Assembly: GCA_021161085.1 (NCBI GenBank)
Contig: JAGHBH010000186.1
Span: forward strand, 1-8,996
DNA length: 8,996 nucleotides
Reading direction: 5' to 3'
DNA from: Thermoplasmata archaeon
Lineage (GTDB): Archaea; Thermoplasmatota; Thermoplasmata; JAGHBH01
Made by a program: the position numbers and the translations under genes. A model generated the notes under the pieces. The model was not told the origin of the DNA. It was given only the letters and a program-made list of their open reading frames with translations, and did not search any database. Of this stretch, positions 1 to 7,700 are shown one piece after another; within the stretch, counting starts at the first letter, position 1; every line of letters begins with the position of its first letter.

Positions 1-59
1 CCCAAGATCCCCGGAGCCCCCCCAAACCGCCCACCAAACCCTGCGTCCCCAAATCCTGT

Positions 60-66
60 GAGGTGA
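60..66 (+). promoter_or_regulatory. Shine-Dalgarno site of glmS
   Basis: GAGGTGA is a long match to the archaeal anti-SD sequence and lies 5 nt before the ATG at 72. It fixes the start there rather than at the in-frame GTG at 63, which overlaps the SD itself. The 59 bases before it are C-rich and show no TATA-like element, so the promoter probably lies upstream of the window. Confidence 0.85.
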
Positions 67-71
67 ATCCC

Positions 72-1859
72 ATGTGCGGTATCATAGGATATATAGGTCC
101 CCGACGTGCCGCCCCCATCGTGATAAAAGGGCTCAAACGCCTGGAATATCGGGGATACGACTCTGCCGGTATAGCCGTCAGGGAGGACGGGGGGATAAGA
201 TGGTTCAAGAAGAAAGGGACCGTGGACGCCCTAATCAGCGAGATGCCCAGATACACCGGTACCATCGGCATAGGCCATACACGATGGGCTACCCACGGAG
301 AGCCGTCCAGGGAGAACGCACATCCCCATATAGACTGCAGCGGTTCCACGGCCGTGGTCCACAACGGCATAATAGACAACTACAAGGAGTTGAAGGAGGA
401 GTTGATGGATAGAGAGCACAGGTTCCTTTCCCAGACGGACACCGAGGTCATCCCTCATCTGATAGAGGAGGCAAAGGGCTCTCTGGTCGAGAGAGTGCGG
501 GCTGTCACGGAACGCCTCAAAGGCTCATACGCTCTGGCCGTTATGAACTCTGACGAAGAAGTTCTGGTGGGTGCCAGAATGGACAGTCCGCTGATACTGG
601 CCGTGGGAGATGGGGAGTTTTTCCTCGCATCTGACGTTCCCGCTGTCCTGGAGCACACGGACAAGGTGGTGTATCTGCAGAACGGTGACGTGGTGGAGAT
701 AGACAGGAAAGCCTATCGTATCTGGGATGGCGAGGGGGACGAGGTGAAGAGAGAGGTGGTGAGGGTTGACCTCACCCTGGAGGACGCCGAGAAGGGGGGA
801 TATCCCCATTTCATGCTCAAGGAGATATTCGAGCAGCCTTCCACCATACACAACTCACTCCTGGCATTTCCCGTAAACGGGACCCCGGAGAGGGCGTTTC
901 TGGGCGAATACGAAGGGGTCAAGATCGTGGCCTGTGGTACCTCGTATCATGCGGGGCTGGTGGGGAAATATATTGTAGAAGAACTGGCCAAGGTGCCGGC
1001 CTCTGTGGAGATGGCCTCGGAATACAGGTATTCCTCGCCTCCCATGGGCAACCCCCTGGTTGTGCTGGTGACGCAGAGCGGTGAAACAGCCGATACCGTG
1101 GCCGCAGCCAGGGAGGCGAAGATAAGGGGGAGACGTACGGTTGGCATCACGAACATCATGGGGAGCAGCATCACCAGGGAGGTGGATCATGTCATCTACA
1201 CGCGGGCGGGCATAGAGATAGGGGTCGCGGCCACCAAGACCTTCACCGCCCAGGTGCTGGCCTTCTACCTGGCAGCCATCCAGATCGGCATGGCCAGGGG
1301 AACGCTTCATTCAGGAGAGGTCAGGGAGATAAGGCAGCATCTCCGGACGCTCCCCCGCCTGACCCAGCGGATTCTCGCCAGCGCGGATGGGATAAAGAAG
1401 AAGGCGGCCATGTTCAAAAACTGCACGGATGCGTTCTTCATAGGGAGGAACATCAACTATCCCATAGCCCTGGAAGGGGCGCTGAAGATGAAGGAGATAT
1501 CCTATATCCACGCCGAGGGATATCCCGCGGGTGAACTGAAGCACGGACCGCTGGCGCTCATAACTCCGGATACCCCGGTGGTGGCGCTTGTCCCAAGGGA
1601 CAGGACGTATGACAAGATGATAGGCAACATGGGGGAGGTCAGTGCCCGGGGCGCCCCGGTTTTGGCCCTGGCCTCGGAATCCGACAGGGAAATAGAGAAG
1701 TACGCGGACGAGGTGATAAGGATTCCCGATGTCACCCCCCTGTACACCCCGATCCTCAACGGTGTCGTGCTCCAGCTGCTGGCCTACTACACAGCCAGGG
1801 ACAGGGGATGCGAGATAGACAAACCCCGCAACCTGGCCAAGAGCGTGACCGTTGAATGA
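72..1859 (+). CDS. glmS: Glutamine--fructose-6-phosphate aminotransferase (isomerizing)
   Basis: Cytoplasmic enzyme converting fructose-6-phosphate and glutamine to glucosamine-6-phosphate, the first committed step to UDP-GlcNAc. The product is 595 residues, normal for GlmS. The start is set by chemistry: Cys2 of MCGI must become the N-terminal nucleophile after Met removal, and only the ATG at 72 allows this. The N-terminal class-II glutaminase domain (about 1-220) shows RWATHG (71-76), HNGIIDNY (97-104) and SQTDTE (120-125). Two SIS isomerase domains follow (about 285-410 and 445-580). The first has CGTSYHAG and TQSGETADT; the second has EGALKMKEISYIHAEG and ELKHGPLALI. The protein ends in the family signature KPRNLAKSVTVE, with the conserved sugar-isomerising Lys in LAKS. 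No key residue is missing. The downstream dehydrogenase starts about 10 bp after the stop, so the two are probably co-transcribed and serve amino-sugar nucleotide synthesis. Identification is secure. Confidence 0.97.
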   Translation: MCGIIGYIGPRRAAPIVIKGLKRLEYRGYDSAGIAVREDGGIRWFKKKGTVDALISEMPRYTGTIGIGHTRWATHGEPSRENAHPHIDCSGSTAVVHNGIIDNYKELKEELMDREHRFLSQTDTEVIPHLIEEAKGSLVERVRAVTERLKGSYALAVMNSDEEVLVGARMDSPLILAVGDGEFFLASDVPAVLEHTDKVVYLQNGDVVEIDRKAYRIWDGEGDEVKREVVRVDLTLEDAEKGGYPHFMLKEIFEQPSTIHNSLLAFPVNGTPERAFLGEYEGVKIVACGTSYHAGLVGKYIVEELAKVPASVEMASEYRYSSPPMGNPLVVLVTQSGETADTVAAAREAKIRGRRTVGITNIMGSSITREVDHVIYTRAGIEIGVAATKTFTAQVLAFYLAAIQIGMARGTLHSGEVREIRQHLRTLPRLTQRILASADGIKKKAAMFKNCTDAFFIGRNINYPIALEGALKMKEISYIHAEGYPAGELKHGPLALITPDTPVVALVPRDRTYDKMIGNMGEVSARGAPVLALASESDREIEKYADEVIRIPDVTPLYTPILNGVVLQLLAYYTARDRGCEIDKPRNLAKSVTVE

Positions 1860-1869
1860 GGTAGAGCTG

Positions 1870-2898
1870 ATGGAAACCAACCGGAGTGATGGAGATATGG
1901 AAATGAAGATAGGAGTCGTGGGCGTTGGCGCCATGGGAAAGAACCACGCTAGGGTGCTGGCCGACATGGGCATGCTGGCGGGTGTGGCCGAGCCCGTAGA
2001 AGAGATGAGGAAGGACGTGGCCGGCCGTTTCTCGGTACCGGGGTTCCCCTCCCTGGCGGAGATGCTAAGGGCGGGCATAGAAGAATTGGAGGCCGTGGTC
2101 ATCGCCGCCCCCACCGCATTCCACCACAAGCTGGTCATGGAGGCCCTGGAGGCCGGAAAGCATGTCCTGGTGGAGAAGCCCGTCGCCGCCACCATAGAGG
2201 AAGGAAGGGAGATGGTGAGCCTTGCGGAGAGGAAGGGGCTTGTTCTATCTGTCGGTCAGATAGAGAGACACAATCCCGTGGTGGCCACGGCCAAGGAATA
2301 TCTGGACAGGGGGAACTTCGGCGGCATATTCACCCTCTCTTCCAAAAGGGTGAGCGCTTTTCCCTCCAGGATAAGGGACGTGGGGGTGCTCTTCGACCTG
2401 GGCATACACGATATAGACGTGATGAGATATCTGGTAGGCGCTCCGGTGACCTCCGTTTACACCACCGCCGGTGCTCTGGCCGACCGGGGTCGGGAGAAGT
2501 ATGCCGATGTGCTCATGCGGTTTGACAACGGCGTTTCCGGGTTCGTGGAGGTGAACTGGCTGACTCCCATGAAGGTCAGGAAGCTGTGGCTCACCTGCGA
2601 GAAGGCGTATGTGGAACTGGATTATATGGGTCAGACGATGAGGATATCCGAGTCAAAGATTTCGGACTACGATGAGCATGACCTTTTCCGGGTGCCCTAT
2701 GAATACCATATCAAGGAGGTTGCCCTGAAAAAGACGGAGCCGCTTAGACTGGAGTTGGAGGATTTCGCCGCCGCCGTTGAGGGAAAGAAGCCTCCCCTGG
2801 TGTCAGGTGCAGACGGTCTGGAGAGCCTCCGTGTGGTCTGGGCGGCCGGGGAGTCTTTCAGGACGGGAGAACCCGTAAGAATGGAAAACGTGCCCTAA
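1870..2898 (+). CDS. Gfo/Idh/MocA-family dehydrogenase, probable UDP-GlcNAc 3-dehydrogenase
   Basis: NAD(P)-dependent oxidoreductase of 342 residues. The N-terminal Rossmann domain (about 10-130) has the dinucleotide motif GVGAMG (18-23) and the family EKP motif (102-104), whose Lys is the usual catalytic residue. The C-terminal alpha/beta domain contains DLGIHDIDVMRYL (from 176), where the conserved His/Asp pair of active members sits. The GVGAMGKNHAR start and the DLGIHDID block resemble, from memory, archaeal UDP-N-acetylglucosamine 3-dehydrogenases of methanogens, which make the 3-keto precursor of UDP-GlcNAc3N-type sugars for N-glycans. The substrate is therefore inferred; inositol or other sugar dehydrogenase activity is possible. 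The usual partners, an aminotransferase and an acetyltransferase, are not in the window. ATG 1870 is chosen because GAGGT (1858-1862) lies 7 nt upstream. ATG 1903 (MKIGVVG), preceded by GGAG at 8 nt, matches the typical family N-terminus and is a serious alternative; TTG 1852 is unlikely. The gene follows glmS closely, suggesting an operon. Confidence 0.88.
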   Translation: METNRSDGDMEMKIGVVGVGAMGKNHARVLADMGMLAGVAEPVEEMRKDVAGRFSVPGFPSLAEMLRAGIEELEAVVIAAPTAFHHKLVMEALEAGKHVLVEKPVAATIEEGREMVSLAERKGLVLSVGQIERHNPVVATAKEYLDRGNFGGIFTLSSKRVSAFPSRIRDVGVLFDLGIHDIDVMRYLVGAPVTSVYTTAGALADRGREKYADVLMRFDNGVSGFVEVNWLTPMKVRKLWLTCEKAYVELDYMGQTMRISESKISDYDEHDLFRVPYEYHIKEVALKKTEPLRLELEDFAAAVEGKKPPLVSGADGLESLRVVWAAGESFRTGEPVRMENVP

Positions 2899-2911
2899 CG
2901 GCTTAACGGCT
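2896..2911. repeat. 8-bp tandem duplication spanning two convergent stop codons
   Basis: TAACGGCT occurs twice back to back. The first copy starts with the TAA stop of the plus-strand dehydrogenase; the TTA at 2903-2905, at the junction of the copies, is the stop of the minus-strand dehydrogenase. Only 4 bp separate the two coding regions, so no separate terminator fits between them and the transcripts must overlap at their 3' ends. Confidence 0.8.
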
Positions 2912-4282
2912 CCTGTACTGGCCCTTGCCCACCGCCCGGTATACGAAGCCTTTTTCTATCACGTCGTCGCCGTTGAAGGTGTTGCGTCCGTCCACCATGA
3001 CCGGATGCCGCATCACTTCCCTGGCCCTGTCCAGGTCCATTTCCACGTAGTCCCTGTGTCTCGTCATTATCACCATGGCATCCGCTCCGGATAGGGCGGC
3101 GTAGAGGTCCCTCATCATGGGCTCCGGATACTCGTGGTCCTTCACCAGGGGCTCGTGGATGACAACCTCCGCTCCCTTCTCTCTCAGGGCCTTCAGCAGT
3201 GGGGTGGTGGGGGTGTTGCGGGGGTCGTCGGAGTTTTCCAGGAAGGCCACGCCCAGCACGGCGATCCGGGAGCCCTTCAAAGGCAGCCCTTTTTCCGCCA
3301 GAGCCTCTTCTAGGAGCTCGACCACGTGGAGGGGCATGGAATCGTTCAGTCTCCTGCTGTCTATTATGACATCCGGCACGTCCGGCAGGGGGAATCGGCC
3401 GTAGGAATCCACCCCGTATTTGAGAAGCCAGCTGTCCTTGGGGAGGCAGTGGCCGCCCACTCCCGCCCCGGGGATGTGCACGTTCCTGACGGGGTTGGCT
3501 ATGGGATTGCTGGGGTCGTTTGGCAGCGTGTTGACCAGCCTGCGAACCTCGTATGCGTCTATACCCAGGCTCTCGCATAGGAGGGCGACCTCGTTGGCGA
3601 AGGCGATGTTCACATCCCTGTATGCGTTTTCCACAGTCTTGGCCACCTCGGCCGTCAGCGCATTGGTGGGGTGAAGGGGCTGCTTCACTATGTGTTTGTA
3701 GAGGTCCATCGCCCTCTTGGTGCTCTCCTCGTTTATACCTCCTATTATCCTAGGGTAGTTCTGGATGTTGTGAATGAGCCTGCCCACCATCACCCTCTCG
3801 TAGGAGAAAGCTAGGTAGAAATCCTCTCCCGCTTTCATTCCACTCCCCTCTTCCAAGATGGGTTTGACTATGTTGTCCGTCGTCCCGGGGGCTACCGTGG
3901 ATTCTATGACCACCAGCTGGCCTTTCCGGAGAAAGGGGGCGATGGTCCTGGAGACCTCCTTCAGGGACTCGTATCTCGGTATCCCCCGTTCGTCCGTGGG
4001 CGTCTGGACGTCTATGAGGATGGCATCCGCATCCTTAACCACCGTGTAGTCGTCCGTCACCCGGAACGTCCTTTTCTCCACCACCACCCTGTGGATGAGC
4101 TCTGGCAGACCGGGCTCATCCCCCCCTATGGGACACTCGCCCCTGTTGAGAACGTCTATCTTCCATCCCGACCTCTTGGAACGCCTCTGCACACCTATGA
4201 CCTCGAATCCTGGAACGTCCGCAAACAGGGCAGCCGCCGGAATACCGACGTATCCCATCCCTATCACTACCACCTTGGTCAT
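2903..4282 (-). CDS. wecC: Nucleotide-sugar dehydrogenase, UDP-N-acetyl-D-mannosamine dehydrogenase (WecC)-like
   Basis: Cytoplasmic NAD-dependent four-electron dehydrogenase of the UDP-glucose/GDP-mannose dehydrogenase family. It probably oxidises UDP-ManNAc, or a related UDP-acetamido sugar, to the uronate for surface glycan. It has 459 residues, about full length. The N-terminal Rossmann domain begins KVVVIGMGYVG, and ESTVAPGTT is near 127-135. The central helical domain carries ENAYRDVNIAFANE (about 218-231) and the catalytic loop PGAGVGGHCLPKD with nucleophile Cys279. The C-terminal UDP-binding domain starts near IAVLGVAF (about 340). The substrate-specificity loop reads SYERVMVGR where WecC enzymes usually read close to SPERVMPG; this favours a WecC-type over a UDP-glucose dehydrogenase role but is atypical. 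The C-terminal motif is ENSDDPRNTP rather than the common KGN.DD.R.SP. The start is set at the second of two adjacent ATGs because GGTGAT ends only 3 nt before it; ATG 4285 would abut the SD. No WecB epimerase is visible nearby. The exact substrate is uncertain. Confidence 0.9.
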   Translation of the reverse strand: MTKVVVIGMGYVGIPAAALFADVPGFEVIGVQRRSKRSGWKIDVLNRGECPIGGDEPGLPELIHRVVVEKRTFRVTDDYTVVKDADAILIDVQTPTDERGIPRYESLKEVSRTIAPFLRKGQLVVIESTVAPGTTDNIVKPILEEGSGMKAGEDFYLAFSYERVMVGRLIHNIQNYPRIIGGINEESTKRAMDLYKHIVKQPLHPTNALTAEVAKTVENAYRDVNIAFANEVALLCESLGIDAYEVRRLVNTLPNDPSNPIANPVRNVHIPGAGVGGHCLPKDSWLLKYGVDSYGRFPLPDVPDVIIDSRRLNDSMPLHVVELLEEALAEKGLPLKGSRIAVLGVAFLENSDDPRNTPTTPLLKALREKGAEVVIHEPLVKDHEYPEPMMRDLYAALSGADAMVIMTRHRDYVEMDLDRAREVMRHPVMVDGRNTFNGDDVIEKGFVYRAVGKGQYRSR

Positions 4283-4285
4283 CAT

Positions 4286-4291
4286 ATCACC
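4286..4291 (-). promoter_or_regulatory. Shine-Dalgarno site of the wecC-like gene
   Basis: Read on the minus strand, GGTGAT matches the anti-SD core. It touches the ATG at 4285 and lies 3 nt before the ATG at 4282. With the GGTG-to-start spacing seen at glmS (6 nt), the second ATG (5 nt) fits better than the first (2 nt). Confidence 0.6.
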
Positions 4292-4327
4292 GTGGTCTCT
4301 TCATCTCTTCCGCAGGAAAACCGGGGG

Positions 4328-4336
4328 TTATAAAAA
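4328..4336 (-). promoter_or_regulatory. Candidate archaeal TATA box of the wecC-like gene
   Basis: On the minus strand the sequence reads TTTTTATAA, close to the archaeal TATA consensus, about 45 bases before the start codon. Transcription starting about 25 bp downstream would leave a leader of about 20 nt that includes GGTGAT. The element is nearly symmetric and could also act on the plus strand, where it would give the giant gene a leader of about 350 nt that includes the tandem array. No transcript data are available. Confidence 0.45.
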
Positions 4337-4376
4337 GGCATCGTGCCGGACGGCCAATGATCCCTAATACACGGAA

Positions 4377-4434
4377 CCCACAACCCCATAATCCCCACAA
4401 CACATACCTCCACAAAACCCCATAAACCCCATAA
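4377..4434 (-). repeat. C-rich repeats (AACCCCATAA x3) with G-runs on the minus strand
   Basis: AACCCCATAA occurs at 4382-4391, 4416-4425 and 4425-4434. On the minus strand the stretch gives GGGG runs at 4427-4430, 4418-4421, 4393-4396 and 4384-4387, plus GGG at 4377-4379. This is enough for a loose G-quadruplex with one long central loop (about 21 nt). Function is unknown; it could be incidental low-complexity sequence. Confidence 0.5.
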
Positions 4435-4589
4435 AGATAAAATACCATCGTCCCTATATCTGCAGTGTAGATCCCGATGGTGTACCAAGAGGAGGCGATA
4501 AGCTCGGGGCATCCCCATGTAACCCCCCCTCATATCCGGCAACATTTAGGGGCTTCCATCTGTATTCTCTGTATTCTCTTTAGAAAGGT

Positions 4590-4694
4590 GGATGGTAGGA
4601 GATATGTGACGGATTGTAGGAGATATGTGACGGATTGTAGGAGATATGTGACGGATTGTAGGAGATATGTGACGGATTGTAGGAGATATGTGAC
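4590..4694 (+). repeat. Tandem array of five 21-bp repeats
   Basis: The unit GGATTGTAGGAGATATGTGA plus a final C repeats five times: 4590-4610, 4611-4631, 4632-4652, 4653-4673 and 4674-4694. The only difference seen is GGATGG for GGATTG in the first unit. A degenerate partial sixth unit (GGATGGTGG) starts at 4695 and runs into the start region of the giant gene. Each unit carries AGGAG followed 2 nt later by ATG-TGA. That TGA is in frame with the giant gene, so the array is not part of its coding sequence. The 21-bp period is about two helical turns, so a binding protein would see every unit on the same DNA face. Near-identity of copies points to recent expansion. Confidence 0.95.
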
Positions 4695-4698
4695 GGAT

Positions 4699-4703
4699 GG
4701 TGG
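4699..4703 (+). promoter_or_regulatory. Candidate Shine-Dalgarno site of the giant gene
   Basis: GGTGG lies 5 nt before the ATG at 4709 and offers the best SD-to-start spacing among the in-frame starts (4697, 4709, 4721, 4802). The match is short, so this is weak support. Confidence 0.4.
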
Positions 4704-4708
4704 ACGGC

Positions 4709-7700
4709 ATGGTAGAAGGAATGGAAGATGTTCTGGCAGATGATGTGAGCGGTGTATACGTGAAAAGACAGTCAAAACCGGGAAGAACATATGGAAGAGA
4801 GATGATACAGGACAGAGGAGCCCGGAGTCTGCTGGCTTCGGTGTTTCTGGCGTTTCTCATGGTGTCCTCCTCCCTTTTCGTCGTAAACATTGTCATGGAA
4901 AAAGGGTTCGATCACCCTCTGGTGGAAGAGGCAAAAGCAGATATAGCCGACCATGTGGTCATCAGCGAGGTGATGTACGACAACGACGGTACAGATGCAT
5001 ACGAGTTTATAGAACTGTATAATCCCACCTCTTCAGACATTGATATAAGTAACTGGGTTATAGAGGAATGGGAAGGGGGCTCGGATGTCGCATCTCCGGA
5101 CCGAACGATGACAATCCCTGCCGGACAGATTATAAGGTCTCACGGTTTTTATCTCATCGCCCAGTTCGGTTCCTCTGATGGAGACCCGGCTAATGCTCCG
5201 GACACCGCGTGGGGATATATAATCCAGGCCGACCTCGGGCCGGCTGGCTCGGGGGCCAAGGCGGAACTTCCTGGTGCCTGGCAGACCCTAGAGAACGGGC
5301 CCGACGCCGTGTGTATAAAAGACGCCGGTGGAACATATATGGACGGCCTTCTGTATGGCAACTGTAGTGACAACCCCAATCTCGCCAGCTGGCCGGACAA
5401 CCCCGAGGCCCCCGATGTCTACGAGGGAAGCCTGGAGAGGAATTCCGGTGACGGAGTTCACAACGAGAGCGAGGGGAACGGATGGGATTCGGATGACAAT
5501 TCCTGTGACTTTCATACGAGAAAGTTCACCACGGACGGGATAAAACCAAATCCCCAGAACTCGGACAACGCCACAGAGACCCCGCCCGCTCCCGCTCCTC
5601 CAGAGATAAAAAGGGTCATCTCAACGAGCAGTACAACCCTGGAGGTCCGTTTCACCACAGAGGTTAACCAGACAGACGTGGAAAACATCACTCACTGGAA
5701 AATAGTGGCTCTTGGAGGATACGATACCACACCACCCAGAATTGAACAGTGTGTGGCCACGGATCTCACCCATGTTGAGATAACATTCAGCGAGCCCGTG
5801 AACAAGACAGATGCAGAGAACACCAGCAATTATGCCATTGACGGAGGCCTGTCTGTCATTTCCGCGGTGTTGGACAGCGAACTGACAACGGTTAATCTCA
5901 CCACATCTACCCAGACCGAGGGGCAGACGTATACATTAACGGTCAACAACATAAACGACACCGCCAGTCCGCCTAACACCATAGCACCCAACAGCCAGGC
6001 GACGTTCTCCGGTGGAGGGGGAGGAGGCACTCTGACTGTTGTTTTCATGGACATAGGCCAGGGCGACGCCACTCTCATCATTTCTCCCAGTGGACAGGCC
6101 ATGCTCGTGGACTCCGGCCCAACAGGTTCCGGGACACATGTGTTGAATGTTCTCTCCTCTTATGGGGTCGCACATCTCAAATATACGGTGGCCACACACT
6201 ACCATGAAGATCATATAGGGGCCATGGATGAGATAATCAACGCACTGGGCGGCTACAGTACAGCAATCACGGGCTACTGTTACGACCGCAATGGCTCTTA
6301 TTCCTCCACCGCATTCGACGAATACGCGTCTGCCACGGGAGGCTACTGGTACAACGGCGGAAAGAGACGGGAGATATTCAAAGGAGACCTGCTGGACCTG
6401 GGGGGCGGCGTCACTGTCACGTGTGAGGGGGTCAACGGGAACGGTCTCTCAGTGACCAACGAAAACGATTATGGGGTGGTCCTCAAGATGTCGTACGGGA
6501 ATTTCGACATGTATGTGGCCGGAGACCTGGGAGGCTATAACTCCAACGGCTATACCGATGTAGAGTCAACGGTTGCGGATGACGTAGGACCGGTTGAGGT
6601 ATATCAGGTGGACCATCACGGGAGCAAATACAGTTCTAACTCATACTTTTTGGGAGTCCTTGAGCCGCTGGTCTCTGTTTTTTCGGTGGGAGATGGCAAC
6701 TCCTATGGACATGTCCACCAGGAGGCCTATGATCGGATAGACGCTGTAGGCTCCTATATGTACTACACGGAGTACGGAACGGGGGCTCTCCCCCAGGCCG
6801 GCCACGGAGAAGTGGTGAACGGGGATATTGTGCTGACCACGGACGGTTCCCAGTTCACTGTGAACGGGACAAACTACATGTGCAAGGGTCTTCAGGATAC
6901 AGAGCCTCCAACCGTCATCAACGTGGTGGCTACAGATCTTACACACGTTGAGGTGACCTTCAGCGAGACCGTAAACCAGACGGACGCTGAAAACATCAAC
7001 AACTACTTCATTGACCAGGGGCTCGGGAATTCGCTGGAAGCGCTTCTTCAGGGCGACCTCAGGACGGTAAATCTGACCACTGCCACGCAGACAGAAGGTG
7101 TCACCTACAATATGACAATAAACAACATCAAAGACAGAGCTTCTCCTCCGAATACCATAGCGACAGACACAGTGGTCCAGTTTACCGGAGGGCAGCCCAC
7201 CCTTCAGGTTATATCAGCATCTATAGACCCCAACGATGCCCATATCGTGTATCTCACAACAGGAGCCCAGTCCAGAATGGGATACCGATTGTATGCATAT
7301 CATATAAACAGCACCACCAATCCACCCATATACCAGAACGAGACTTCTATGGAGTTTGTTGGGGGAGGGCCGCAGATGGTGATCAGTGAGGTGCTCTACG
7401 ACGCCTCGGGGGTGGACGCTGACCAAGAATGGTGGGAGATATACAACCCAGAACAGAACACCATAGACATCGCCTCTTGGAAGTTCCAGGACAACGCCAA
7501 CTCTTTTGTCCTACCTGCGGATACCACCCCCATTCCCACAGGCAGCCATGCTGTTTTTGCCATGAACGGCCGTGCTTTCTATGACACCTATGGATTCTAC
7601 CCGGATTTTGAGGTGTTTGGAGACACCCCGGCCAGGGACATGTCTTATTCCGGATATTATCATTCCACGCTGGGAAACACCGACGACTACCTTCTGCTGG

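Larger units (their letters stand above)
4283..4708. other. Divergent intergenic region
   Basis: No convincing gene is seen in these roughly 425 bases between the divergent wecC-like gene and the giant surface protein. Contents in order: SD and TATA-like element for the minus-strand gene, a C-rich stretch with three AACCCCATAA copies, an AT-richer patch (about 4431-4460), an orphan AGGAGGCGAT near 4489-4498 with no start codon at a fitting distance, a 9-bp direct duplication CTGTATTCT (4560-4577), and the 21-bp tandem array. Possible promoters for the plus-strand gene are TTATAAAAAG (4328-4337), CCATAAAGATAAAAT (4428-4442) and CCTATATC (4453-4460); none is decisive. Confidence 0.6.

Noticed and set aside
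63..71. GTG at 63 as the glmS start
   Set aside because: It would add three residues before MCGI and block the N-terminal Cys nucleophile; it also overlaps the SD.
1311..2195. 294-codon minus-strand open frame across the glmS end and dehydrogenase start
   Set aside because: It lies antisense to two confidently identified genes and its translation shows no recognisable domain; typical shadow in GC-rich coding DNA.
2895..3578. 227-codon minus-strand open frame overlapping the wecC-like gene
   Set aside because: Same strand but another frame of the wecC-like gene; Arg/Gly/Pro-rich low-complexity translation typical of an out-of-frame shadow.
4489..4518. AGGAGGCGAT followed by CCCCATGTAA as a small leader gene
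   Set aside because: The distance to the ATG is too long (about 17 nt) and that ATG is followed at once by TAA.
4282..4545. Minus-strand 87-codon frame upstream of the wecC-like gene
   Set aside because: Trp/Gly-rich translation of the C-rich repeats, running into the promoter region; no SD or homology signal.
4590..4694. CRISPR array
   Set aside because: The 21-bp units are contiguous with no spacers.
4477..4743. Plus-strand small frame encoding a heptad repeat RRYVTDC through the 21-bp array
   Set aside because: The frame is open only because 21 is a multiple of 3; it lacks an SD at its ATG, has no recognisable domain and overlaps the start of the giant gene.
4546..4896. Minus-strand frames reading through the array (repeat HISPTIR)
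   Set aside because: Antisense to the array and to the giant gene start; repeat-driven openness only.
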